Assembly (NCBI GenBank): GCA_963589005.1
Contig: CAVAJR010000054.1
Location: 1-5,951, forward strand
Direction of reading: 5' to 3'
Source of the DNA: RGIG5612 sp963589005
Lineage (GTDB): Bacteria; Bacillota; Clostridia; Lachnospirales; Lachnospiraceae
Length of the DNA stretch: 5,951 nt
Position 1 is the first letter of the stretch. The number at the start of each line of letters is the position of its first letter. The position numbers were made by a program, and so were the translations under genes. Positions 1 to 5,951 of the stretch are shown here, one piece after another. The notes below the pieces were generated by a model. The model saw only the letters and a list, made by a program, of their open reading frames with translations. It had not been told where the DNA came from and ran no database searches.

Positions 1-3000
1 GGCTATATCCTGCTCCTTCTTCGATCAATGACGCTCCATCCGGCAGATTATCACTTGTATATGTCTTTTCCTCGTCCTGCCCTGTCTTAATCTTTATTTC
101 AAGATCCTGAATCTTAAGTGCATTCTGAATCTTCTCATCCGGCTCTGAAAGACTTACACTGTCACTTAATGTAAAATTCTTTCTTCCGGCATCATTGGTA
201 CATGCCACTGTCTGCCATAAGCTGGTTGTCTTATCGTTTCCATCAGAGCCATAACCCAGATTTGACTTATCGGCACTTATCGGAATATCCGGTATGATCT
301 CATCTGATTGCTCTGATGAAGCATTAAATGTACCATGCTCTGCCATGACAATGTTATTAAGATCAATATGATCATCTTTCATTCCGCCATTTTGTATATA
401 TGCATCCTTATCAAGAACTGTATCATACAAAACCGTATATGTACTGTTTGTAAAAATAACTGTACTTTCATCAGTATTTTTTATAACCACATTAAGCTTA
501 TTTCCATCAATCTGAATGTCTATATTTTCATCAGACCAGCCACCCTTTGCCTTTCCGTTTTCATATACAGTAATGTCTTTGTACTTAACAACTACACTGT
601 CAGGATCGATGGAAAGCGCACTTTGCGCCGCTGCACTGATTCGTTCATCCTGCGAGCTTAATGTAATCTCATCCTTTATAATAAGATCATTTTCCTTATT
701 CGGCCCTGTGTAGGCCTTTATTTTCCATGATGATATTCCATTTGCGGAATCTGATGACGTAAGGCTCTTTTCAATACTCTCATCCATCAGATCTATGTAG
801 TTTCCTGAACTTTCCTTCTTAGAGTCTTGATCATTTTTTACTGTATTTGTTGTAGAAGCAGTAATCGAAGCCTGCTGATATCCGTCTTCCTTCAGTTTGC
901 TGTAAACATTATCCCAGTCAATCTCAGTTTCATAAACAGCCGCAAAATAAGTATCACACTTTAGTTTGTTGGCACTTGCTTCAAATCCACCGTCACCTGT
1001 TGTCAGCTCTATATCATGCGATAGTCCAGCCTTATCTACTGCTGTATCTATATATGTATTAGGCGGGTCATATGCTCCAAATGATTCATCAAGTCTATAG
1101 ATCAGATCCTCTTCTGACAGATCTACTGTTGGCATATTATCTGTATAATAAAGATTTACATTTCTAAATGATGTATTTCGTACAAGCAGTTCCTTAAGAT
1201 ATTCGCTGACTGTACTCTTCTCATCTGCTGAAAGCTGATCAAAACTAACTTTACTGCCTGTATTTTCATCGGTATAAGAAAATGAATCTATATTGTAAGT
1301 AAGATTATCGATAAGCTTTCCGGTAATATTGTTCTTACCTTTCGTTCCTGTCCAGTCATATATCATCCACTTTGTCGTGTCATCATTATGTGACAATATG
1401 GACTTATTTACGATCTTATCTGCAAGATAATCCGCAGATACACCTGCTTTGCAGTCAACCGTGAGTGTGCCTGATCCATTTACTGTTCTGGTTGCTGAAC
1501 TGCTGTTATTGATCCTAAGTGTTCCGCCGCTGAAAAAATCACTGTCACGGAATGATTCATCCTTAGGATCATCCATGCGAACTGTCATTTTATAGCCTAT
1601 CGTAAAATGATAATCAGCCTGTATCCTGCTGCCATCAGAAGTATTGATCTTTACATTGAACAGGCTTCCTATATGCTCTGCATCTGTTTTATAATCAAAG
1701 CTTATATTCCAATTATTATTTTCGTCTGCCTCCCAGCTGCCATCAGCTGCCTCTCCTCCTTCATAGATAACTTCTTCATCGCCATTTACATCTGTCGCAC
1801 TAACAACAAGTTCTGTAATTGTTTCGGAATATTCATTTTCTTGGTCTGCATAACCTAAAATATAATCCTTGATTTCAACATAGTCTGAACCTGAATATCC
1901 TATCTGTGTATCAATCTTGTATTTTGCAGAATATCCGCCGCTTAATTCTGATGGTACTGGGCTTTCTTCTACTGATTTATTTATTGCAATAGCTGCAACA
2001 AGCCTGTGCTCTACTTTTTCACTTTTTGTCTGATATTTTGTGCTGTCACTGCCTCCGCAATGTGCTCCGTTCATAAAAACGGCTGTTATAAACTGATTGC
2101 TCTCTGCTCCCAGTTCACTTGCTTTATCAAATAATGCCTTTTGATCAAATTCCGTCGCATAATCAACACTCAATGCACTGGCATTATTTAGTCCGCTTAT
2201 CTTTATGTCAAAGCCATCCTTCATATTTCCCTTATAGGTAAGTGTTAAAGTAATTTCAGGATAATCATTATTTTTAAATTCTTTAGTACAATCCTTTGCT
2301 TCGGCAACCTCAATGAAATCGTCCTCTGTCAGATTAAAGAGTTTTTCATCTCCGTTCATCCATACAGTCATCTCATTTAATGCAGCGAATTCTGCAAGTT
2401 CAATCGAAAGTTTATTGCCTTTCTCATCCTCTGCATAAGAATTTTTCATATCATCATGAGCTGTCCAGATGCCATTATAGCCTGTTTTATATGTACCTTT
2501 GTTCAAATCGCTTTCCTGCTGCTTGGAATTTCCATCCAAATTTGCAGTGATAGTCCAGCTGTCATAGATATGCTCTGTTCCGTTTGCATCTATATGTCCT
2601 GAATATTCATGGCTCTTATTGATATCAGGCAGCGCTGCAGAAGCCTCTGCAGATACCTTGAACGGATATCGGCTGCTTCCGGTATTTCCGAATTCAGTTG
2701 TTTCTCCATTCATCGTAACCAGCTCTGCCTGACAGCTTAATGCCGACGAATTACTTTCTGTAAGCCTTGTAGCAAATCCGATTTTGATATGCTCTCCATC
2801 ATAAGATGGTATTGTACCAAAGTCCACATAATAGATATTATCTGTTCCGCTGACCTTTTTAATAGATGGTTCATTGCTGTCATTTGTTATAGAGCTGCCA
2901 TCTTCACCTGTATAAAGAGACTTGCTTCCATTTAATGACTTCCAGGATGACGAATCCTCATCATAATACTGAAGTATCACTGCATTGATCTCTTTTCCGT

Positions 3001-5524
3001 CAAGATCAATAACAGGATCTTCATCTATCGATCCTCCGATGCAAAGCTCCTGTCCTTCCGGCACTCTGATATAAAGCCTCGATGATCTCCAACTTGAAAT
3101 GTTCTTTGTATAAGCAGACATTTCCCAGAATATCGTATCTTCTGTTATCCATGTTCCGCTCATTGCAGATGCAGCTGCTCTGTTTATGGTATAAGAAGCT
3201 TCTGCCGCAAATGTCATCCCGCTTTCGCCATATATTGCATTTGAAATAAGCATACTATCTGTGGCCTTACCACTGGTGTTCTTATTATCTGCATATGCTG
3301 TACCATTGCTTTGCTTAAAGCTCAGCTTAAAGTTTTGAGCCGGAGCATTGAAAATATGTATCTTCCAGTCTGATGCCTTGGCATCACTTTGATTTGCAAG
3401 TCTGTCCCATCCGTTAATTAACTTAGAATAATATGCATTGCTTCTCGTTCCCGGATCTACAAACATATATACATATTTGCCGTTTACTTTGCTGTTGCTT
3501 TTATACATCAGAAGATAATCATTCTGATCTATATTTTCAAATACCTTCAGGATCTGATATTTGGCAACAGGATCATCTTCCACAAAATAATTAAGCAAAT
3601 CAAGAGATGAGCCCTTTATATCGGAATAGCTGCATCTTGCACAAAATGTCCAGGCATCAACATCTCCTATCTGCAGTGTTTTGAATGTAGAATCAATTCT
3701 TCCGCCTTCAAAGAAGCTATTATAACTGCAATAAAAGATGGCATTTGTAGAATTGCTGTACACCAGGCTGTTGTTTTTATATACCTGCTGAGGTGCAAAC
3801 TGCAGCGAAAAATAATTGCCGGTATAATTCTTATTATCCGTTGCATATGTTGTATCTATATAGCTTGGAATACCAAAATAATTTGTCTCATCCGATGCGG
3901 TATCGCTAAGAGTTCCTCTATCAGGTATTCCGTAAGAAATATCAACTGAAGCCGATGCACTTGCCAGTTCTTCGTTCTGCTTAGAATCCATCATAGATGC
4001 TGATGCTGTATAACTTCCGCTTGAAATATTGTAATTATCATAAACTACTGATGTAAAATGGAATTCATATTTGCATATTTCAAGATCGATATCATCCGGT
4101 TCGTCTGCTCCAGACATATTTCCGCAATTCGAGCTATTGCTCTTCAATGCAGCCATATCAATATACAGAGTATTTGTCAAAAGCTGACCGTTACTTGAAG
4201 GCATCAGATCTATCTCATCCTGCTTATTATTAGATATATTTATATAAGCCGTTCCAAGAATGCCCAGACTGCCATTATCAGTTATAGTAGGATTAAATCC
4301 GCTGGTATTGCGATAAAATGAATATGCAGTATAATTCATACGATTAGCAGACAGAGTTTCGCTATGACCATCCTTATAGGTAATAACAACAGAAGAAAGT
4401 CCTGTTATATCACCCATTTTTGTGCCTTGACCGTAGTCAGACAAAAAATCCGAGCCTTCACCCAAGCTTATCTTCAGGCGTTTTGAAGACAGCTTCATGT
4501 CATTATCAGTAAGCGTCAGTGTCCAATTTATCTTGTCTGCAGAATCAGGGGCCTTCTCGCCGCTAAGGCTAAGACTCTCATCTTCCTTTTCAGGCTCCTC
4601 CTTCTTAGGTGTTGTGTTAAATTCCAATGTGCCGCCGGGTACATAGGAAATCGTGCATTTCTTACCTGTTTCAATTTGATCTGACAAACTGACATCGTAC
4701 TGAAACTCCGCTGCTATGTTTAATTGATCTTCTACATTTGAAAATCTCAGCTGTAACTGATAGCCGTCTCCTTCGGTATATATACCTCCAAGACAGCAAA
4801 GATCACTGCTTTGAAAAAAGCTTACCGGATTTTCCGGATCAACAACAACCTTTCCGGTACTGTCTTCCTTTATTGGAACAAGCTCATTTGGAAGAGTCAT
4901 ATAATAAAGCACATCCTCCTGTATGCCGTTTTCGCTACAGTTCTCGATAATTTCAGCCATACGAAATCTGACTCTCAGCTTTGCATCAAGATCAACCGTG
5001 CCTGCTTCACCACCATCTTCTTTTGACTTATAATAATTGTCCTTTTCCTGTTCGGGATCTGTAGTATCTACAATACGGTCATTGCTGTCAAAAAGGGTTA
5101 CATAAAATTTGTTATTTCCCTCATCATCCTTAGCAATAATTGACTCGATCGGTTCTCTTTGCAGATCATCGTCCATGCTTTGAACATCAATCTTCTCATC
5201 TGCCTCATTGCTTTCATTTACGTCCAGGCTGTTTTCATCAGAAATACCGTCTTTTGCATCCTGACTATTCTCTTCTGAAATACCATCCTTTGCATCCGGA
5301 CTGACATCTGATGTCCCTTGATCCTCATTAATACTCTCCAAACTGACATCTGATTTGATATTATCCAGATCATTTAGATCAGTCTGATCTGCCTGAGTTT
5401 CTTCACTGCTTATCTGTGTTTCTTCCGCTGTACTTGATGCAAATGCAGAAGCCGGCCACAGGCTAAGAAGCAATAAAAGACTCAATATGAGACTCAAAAT
5501 CCTCATAGTGGCTTTCTTTTTCAC
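1..5524 (-). CDS. Giant secreted modular surface protein, adhesin-like, 3' end outside window
   Basis: One frame runs from GTG at 5524-5522 to the left edge without a stop, giving at least 1841 residues. I do not recognise a named family. The layout is as follows: signal peptide 1-29; acidic Ser/Asp/Glu-rich stalk about 30-130 with a 12-residue repeat; N-terminal folded domain about 181-302; charged linker 304-316; then an array of diverged modules to the end. The modules are rich in alternating polar and hydrophobic residues, Tyr, Asn, Ser and Thr, and contain strand-like signatures such as YTVLYDT at 1697. This looks like the beta-sandwich (Cna/SpaA or Ig-like) folds of Gram-positive adhesins. 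No enzyme motif is evident. There are about 16 cysteines, including CARC at 628-631. No membrane segment follows the signal peptide; a sortase motif or other anchor would lie beyond the window. It is probably transcribed alone from the 5595-5623 promoter. Export is near certain, an adhesive role likely, the ligand unknown. Confidence 0.9.
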   Translation of the reverse strand, partial: MKKKATMRILSLILSLLLLLSLWPASAFASSTAEETQISSEETQADQTDLNDLDNIKSDVSLESINEDQGTSDVSPDAKDGISEENSQDAKDGISDENSLDVNESNEADEKIDVQSMDDDLQREPIESIIAKDDEGNNKFYVTLFDSNDRIVDTTDPEQEKDNYYKSKEDGGEAGTVDLDAKLRVRFRMAEIIENCSENGIQEDVLYYMTLPNELVPIKEDSTGKVVVDPENPVSFFQSSDLCCLGGIYTEGDGYQLQLRFSNVEDQLNIAAEFQYDVSLSDQIETGKKCTISYVPGGTLEFNTTPKKEEPEKEDESLSLSGEKAPDSADKINWTLTLTDNDMKLSSKRLKISLGEGSDFLSDYGQGTKMGDITGLSSVVITYKDGHSETLSANRMNYTAYSFYRNTSGFNPTITDNGSLGILGTAYINISNNKQDEIDLMPSSNGQLLTNTLYIDMAALKSNSSNCGNMSGADEPDDIDLEICKYEFHFTSVVYDNYNISSGSYTASASMMDSKQNEELASASASVDISYGIPDRGTLSDTASDETNYFGIPSYIDTTYATDNKNYTGNYFSLQFAPQQVYKNNSLVYSNSTNAIFYCSYNSFFEGGRIDSTFKTLQIGDVDAWTFCARCSYSDIKGSSLDLLNYFVEDDPVAKYQILKVFENIDQNDYLLMYKSNSKVNGKYVYMFVDPGTRSNAYYSKLINGWDRLANQSDAKASDWKIHIFNAPAQNFKLSFKQSNGTAYADNKNTSGKATDSMLISNAIYGESGMTFAAEASYTINRAAASAMSGTWITEDTIFWEMSAYTKNISSWRSSRLYIRVPEGQELCIGGSIDEDPVIDLDGKEINAVILQYYDEDSSSWKSLNGSKSLYTGEDGSSITNDSNEPSIKKVSGTDNIYYVDFGTIPSYDGEHIKIGFATRLTESNSSALSCQAELVTMNGETTEFGNTGSSRYPFKVSAEASAALPDINKSHEYSGHIDANGTEHIYDSWTITANLDGNSKQQESDLNKGTYKTGYNGIWTAHDDMKNSYAEDEKGNKLSIELAEFAALNEMTVWMNGDEKLFNLTEDDFIEVAEAKDCTKEFKNNDYPEITLTLTYKGNMKDGFDIKISGLNNASALSVDYATEFDQKALFDKASELGAESNQFITAVFMNGAHCGGSDSTKYQTKSEKVEHRLVAAIAINKSVEESPVPSELSGGYSAKYKIDTQIGYSGSDYVEIKDYILGYADQENEYSETITELVVSATDVNGDEEVIYEGGEAADGSWEADENNNWNISFDYKTDAEHIGSLFNVKINTSDGSRIQADYHFTIGYKMTVRMDDPKDESFRDSDFFSGGTLRINNSSSATRTVNGSGTLTVDCKAGVSADYLADKIVNKSILSHNDDTTKWMIYDWTGTKGKNNITGKLIDNLTYNIDSFSYTDENTGSKVSFDQLSADEKSTVSEYLKELLVRNTSFRNVNLYYTDNMPTVDLSEEDLIYRLDESFGAYDPPNTYIDTAVDKAGLSHDIELTTGDGGFEASANKLKCDTYFAAVYETEIDWDNVYSKLKEDGYQQASITASTTNTVKNDQDSKKESSGNYIDLMDESIEKSLTSSDSANGISSWKIKAYTGPNKENDLIIKDEITLSSQDERISAAAQSALSIDPDSVVVKYKDITVYENGKAKGGWSDENIDIQIDGNKLNVVIKNTDESTVIFTNSTYTVLYDTVLDKDAYIQNGGMKDDHIDLNNIVMAEHGTFNASSEQSDEIIPDIPISADKSNLGYGSDGNDKTTSLWQTVACTNDAGRKNFTLSDSVSLSEPDEKIQNALKIQDLEIKIKTGQDEEKTYTSDNLPDGASLIEEGAGYS
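2..769 (-). repeat. Best-preserved pair of modules at the visible C-terminal end
   Basis: The segments starting at K1586 and K1753 align over their first 60 or so residues. SSWKIKAYTG aligns with SLWQTVACTN; IKDEITLSSQDERI aligns with LSDSVSLSEPDEKI; and the next parts read SVVVKYK and LEIKIK. The first copy is complete at about 167 residues and contains VYENGKAKGGW and YTVLYDT. The second is cut by the window edge after about 89 residues. Their closer similarity suggests more recent duplication than the rest of the array. Confidence 0.65.
2..4555 (-). repeat. Array of diverged beta-type modules in the surface protein
   Basis: A recurring head consists of a short hydrophobic-x-Lys (often followed by Ser), then 10-20 residues later Trp and an alternating strand. 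Copies by Lys/aromatic position are K324/W334, K615/W625, R782/W800, K970/W990, K1183/Y1202, K1374/W1386, K1586/W1600 and K1753/W1770. Typical heads are INKSHEYSG, INKSVEESP, IEKSLTSSD and ADKSNLGYG. From 615 onward the spacings are 167, 188, 213, 191, 212 and 167 residues. Module ends often carry an aromatic-x-T signature, such as DYAT at 1121-1124, GFAT at 916-919 and LYDT at 1699-1702. The first interval (324 to 615, 291 residues) is longer and may hide another unit. Similarity is weak at protein level and essentially gone in DNA. The family resembles isopeptide-type adhesin modules, but this is unproven. Confidence 0.6.
4619..4984 (-). other. N-terminal folded domain of the surface protein
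   Basis: Residues about 181-302 leave the acidic stalk and become globular. A strand-like run RVRFRM (184-189) is followed by DVLYYMTLPNEL, then a CC pair at 243-244 and a Tyr/Gln-rich strand ending near GTLEF (298-302). The pattern of a hydrophobic strand, a short helix-like turn, then D-x-x-x-Y-x-x-x-LP resembles the first beta-sandwich domain of Firmicute adhesins. This is inference from pattern only. A charged Pro/Lys/Glu linker (304-316) separates it from the module array. Confidence 0.5.
5225..5296 (-). repeat. Two 36-bp tandem repeats coding 12-residue acidic units
   Basis: Residues 77-88 read DAKDGISEENSQ and residues 89-100 read DAKDGISDENSL. The DNA copies (5296-5261 and 5260-5225) match at 28 of 36 positions. 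Six of the eight differences are silent third-position changes, so the protein repeat is better kept than the DNA. The units sit in the acidic, Ser/Asp/Glu-rich stalk after the signal peptide; a less similar acidic segment beginning DVNESNE follows. The unit is a multiple of three, so copy changes would keep the frame. Confidence 0.8.
5438..5524 (-). other. Signal peptide of the giant surface protein
   Basis: Residues 1-29 show a classic Sec signal: KKK at positions 2-4, a hydrophobic core of Leu, Ile and Ser at about 9-22, a Trp-Pro turn at 23-24, and a probable cleavage site AFA|SS between 29 and 30. No lipobox cysteine is present, so it should be cut by type I signal peptidase and is not a lipoprotein. 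The mature chain begins with a Ser/Thr/Glu-rich segment. Confidence 0.88.
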
Positions 5525-5532
5525 TTTTCCTT

Positions 5533-5539
5533 CCTCCTT
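5533..5539 (-). promoter_or_regulatory. Ribosome binding site AAGGAGG
   Basis: Minus-strand AAGGAGG ends 8 bases before a GTG codon at 5524-5522. This fixes GTG as the start over the in-frame ATG at 5506-5504, which would be 26 bases away and would lose the lysine-rich head of the signal peptide. No in-frame ATG, GTG or TTG lies between the upstream stop (TAA, 5629-5627) and this GTG. Confidence 0.85.
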
Positions 5540-5554
5540 ATATATACTATAAGC

Positions 5555-5576
5555 TGTATTTCTATATTGAAATACA
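5555..5576 (-). promoter_or_regulatory. Inverted repeat in the leader of the large gene
   Basis: TGTATTTC and GAAATACA form a perfect 8-bp inverted repeat around a 6-base AT-only centre. It lies between the proposed -10 box and the ribosome binding site, at about +12 to +33 of the transcript. It could be a repressor operator just downstream of the start site, or an AU-rich hairpin in the mRNA leader. It has no following T-run in the transcript, so it is not a convincing terminator. Confidence 0.55.
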
Positions 5577-5594
5577 ATTACAACACTGTTCTTA

Positions 5595-5623
5595 ATTATA
5601 CAACGTAGTAAGTATGCTATCCA
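5595..5623 (-). promoter_or_regulatory. Sigma-A-type promoter for the large surface-protein gene
   Basis: On the minus strand a consensus -10 box TATAAT (5600-5595) is preceded, at exactly 17 bases, by TGGATA (5623-5618), which matches 4 of 6 positions of TTGACA. Transcription would begin near 5588, giving a leader of about 64 bases before the GTG start. The position, after the apgM terminator and before the ribosome binding site, is what an independently transcribed gene needs. The weak -35 box leaves room for activator dependence. Confidence 0.65.
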
Positions 5624-5632
5624 TATTTATTT

Positions 5633-5656
5633 GATGGTTTAGCTGATGGTTTTGCT
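5633..5656. repeat. 12-bp tandem direct repeat upstream of the promoter
   Basis: Plus-strand GATGGTTTAGCT is followed directly by GATGGTTTTGCT, differing at one base, and a third GAT starts at 5657. It begins about 10 bases upstream of the proposed -35 box of the large surface-protein gene. Direct repeats here could be activator sites with near one-helical-turn spacing, or a simple slippage product. No gene is visible here: the plus-strand frame reading through the repeat has no start codon and is bounded by TAA at 5609 and TGA at 5672. Confidence 0.5.
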
Positions 5657-5668
5657 GATCTTGCGGCT

Positions 5669-5680
5669 CAATGAACATTG
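5669..5680. repeat. Short palindrome CAATG-AA-CATTG
   Basis: This is a perfect 5-bp inverted repeat with a 2-base spacer, in the gap between the apgM terminator and the promoter of the large gene. It lies about 45 bases upstream of the proposed -35 box. It could be a binding site for a dimeric regulator, but a palindrome this short also occurs by chance in AT-rich DNA. Confidence 0.3.
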
Positions 5681-5690
5681 TTATTGCACC

Positions 5691-5729
5691 AAAAAAGCCG
5701 CCACACTATTAACAACTGCGACAGCTTTT
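5691..5729 (-). terminator. Rho-independent terminator after apgM
   Basis: Read on the minus strand, the arm AAAAGCTGTCGCA pairs with TGTGGCGGCTTTT. This gives about 13 base pairs including three G-T wobbles, closes an 11-base loop, and is followed by a run of six T. It sits just downstream of the phosphoglycerate mutase stop codon. It should end that transcript and insulate the large downstream gene from it. Confidence 0.85.
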
Positions 5730-5744
5730 CCAAAACCCCGTATG

Positions 5745-5951
5745 TTATTTTTCTTCCTGCAGGAAATATCCCATCATATCACAGCCCTTGCCGATAAATT
5801 TTCCGCTTGCCTGTGCTTCCTTCTCGTTATATTTCCAGCTGTGCTCCTGCTTCTTTGTACTGTCATACAAAAGATACGGAACCGGCTTTGCAACATGTGT
5901 GCGAAGCCTTACAGGTGTAGGATGATCCGGGAGTACAAGGAGCCTGTAATC
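5745..5951 (-). CDS. apgM: C-terminal end of cofactor-independent (archaeal-type) phosphoglycerate mutase, partial
   Basis: The visible part is the last 68 residues, ending in a TAA stop at 5747-5745; the start lies beyond the right edge. The family interconverts 3-phosphoglycerate and 2-phosphoglycerate in cytoplasmic glycolysis without 2,3-bisphosphoglycerate and belongs to the metal-dependent alkaline phosphatase superfamily. The recognisable stretch is LVLPDHPTPVRLRTH followed by PVPYLLYD (fragment residues 5-19 and 23-30), which I recognise as the conserved C-terminal block of ApgM proteins. The His of DHPTP is probably the C-terminal metal ligand expected for the superfamily (inference). 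The tail ends MGYFLQEEK. Full-length members are about 400 residues, so roughly five sixths of the gene is missing here. Some database entries call this family a putative homoserine kinase-like protein, an older label. A terminator 16 bases after the stop ends its transcript, so it is unlikely to be co-transcribed with the downstream gene. Confidence 0.88.
   Translation of the reverse strand, partial: DYRLLVLPDHPTPVRLRTHVAKPVPYLLYDSTKKQEHSWKYNEKEAQASGKFIGKGCDMMGYFLQEEK

Noticed and set aside
335..713. Overlapping plus-strand open frames of 108 and 65 codons
   Set aside because: Both lie wholly inside the minus-strand surface-protein gene, lack a convincing ribosome binding site, and encode Ile/Cys/Tyr-rich sequence typical of antisense shadows.
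1607..1858. Plus-strand 83-codon frame with hydrophobic stretches like a small membrane protein
   Set aside because: It is antisense to the continuous large gene. Its hydrophobicity follows from reversed Asp/Glu/Asn codons, and no Shine-Dalgarno or promoter precedes it.
3281..3850. Similar strings YATDNKN and YADNKN about 180 residues apart as a separate repeat
   Set aside because: The match is only six or seven residues in low-complexity Asn/Lys/Asp context. At most it reflects the module period already described.
4738..5026. Two overlapping plus-strand frames of about 70 codons
   Set aside because: They are shadows in two frames opposite the N-terminal domain of the surface protein, and the peptides show no recognisable features.
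5504..5506. ATG as the start of the large gene
   Set aside because: It is in frame but 26 bases from the ribosome binding site and would remove the KKK head of the signal peptide. GTG at 5524-5522 has ideal 8-base spacing.
1..5524. Frequent GATC sites as a possible methylation or restriction signal
   Set aside because: They arise largely from Asp, Ile and Leu codon combinations in an Asp-rich protein, and no clustering at a non-coding site is evident.
5609..5674. Plus-strand peptide DGLADGFADLAAQ through the 12-bp repeat as a gene remnant
   Set aside because: The frame has no start codon, is only about 20 codons between stops, and has no recognisable partner.

Overview
The window suggests a Gram-positive, moderately AT-rich member of the Clostridia, most likely Lachnospiraceae-like. 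This rests on the strong AAGGAGG ribosome binding site, frequent ATA and AGA codons, an archaeal-type phosphoglycerate mutase, and a very large exported modular protein of the kind common in gut and rumen Clostridia. The assignment is inferred from style, not from a search.

Both genes lie on the minus strand and both run off the window. At the right end (5745-5951) are the last 68 codons of a cofactor-independent phosphoglycerate mutase (apgM type), a glycolytic housekeeping gene. A Rho-independent terminator at 5691-5729 follows it. The rest of the gap (5525-5690) holds a short palindrome, a 12-bp tandem repeat, a good sigma-A-type promoter (5595-5623), an 8-bp inverted repeat in the probable leader (5555-5576) and a strong ribosome binding site (5533-5539).

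From 5524 to the left edge is one uninterrupted frame of at least 1841 codons with no stop. It encodes a secreted, probably cell-surface, adhesin-like protein. In order it has a signal peptide (residues 1-29), an acidic low-complexity stalk with a 12-residue repeat, an N-terminal all-beta-looking domain, and a long array of diverged modules. Most modules start with a hydrophobic-x-Lys pattern followed 10-20 residues later by a Trp (or Tyr), with a spacing of about 167-213 residues. The C-terminus, and therefore any sortase signal or other anchor, lies outside the window.

The two genes look functionally unrelated and separately transcribed. I see no RNA genes, CRISPR array, insertion sequence or plus-strand gene; plus-strand open frames inside 1-5524 are shadows of the large gene. 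The most notable content is the giant gene itself: its degenerate module array, its unusual cysteine content for a Gram-positive exported protein, and its own regulated-looking leader.
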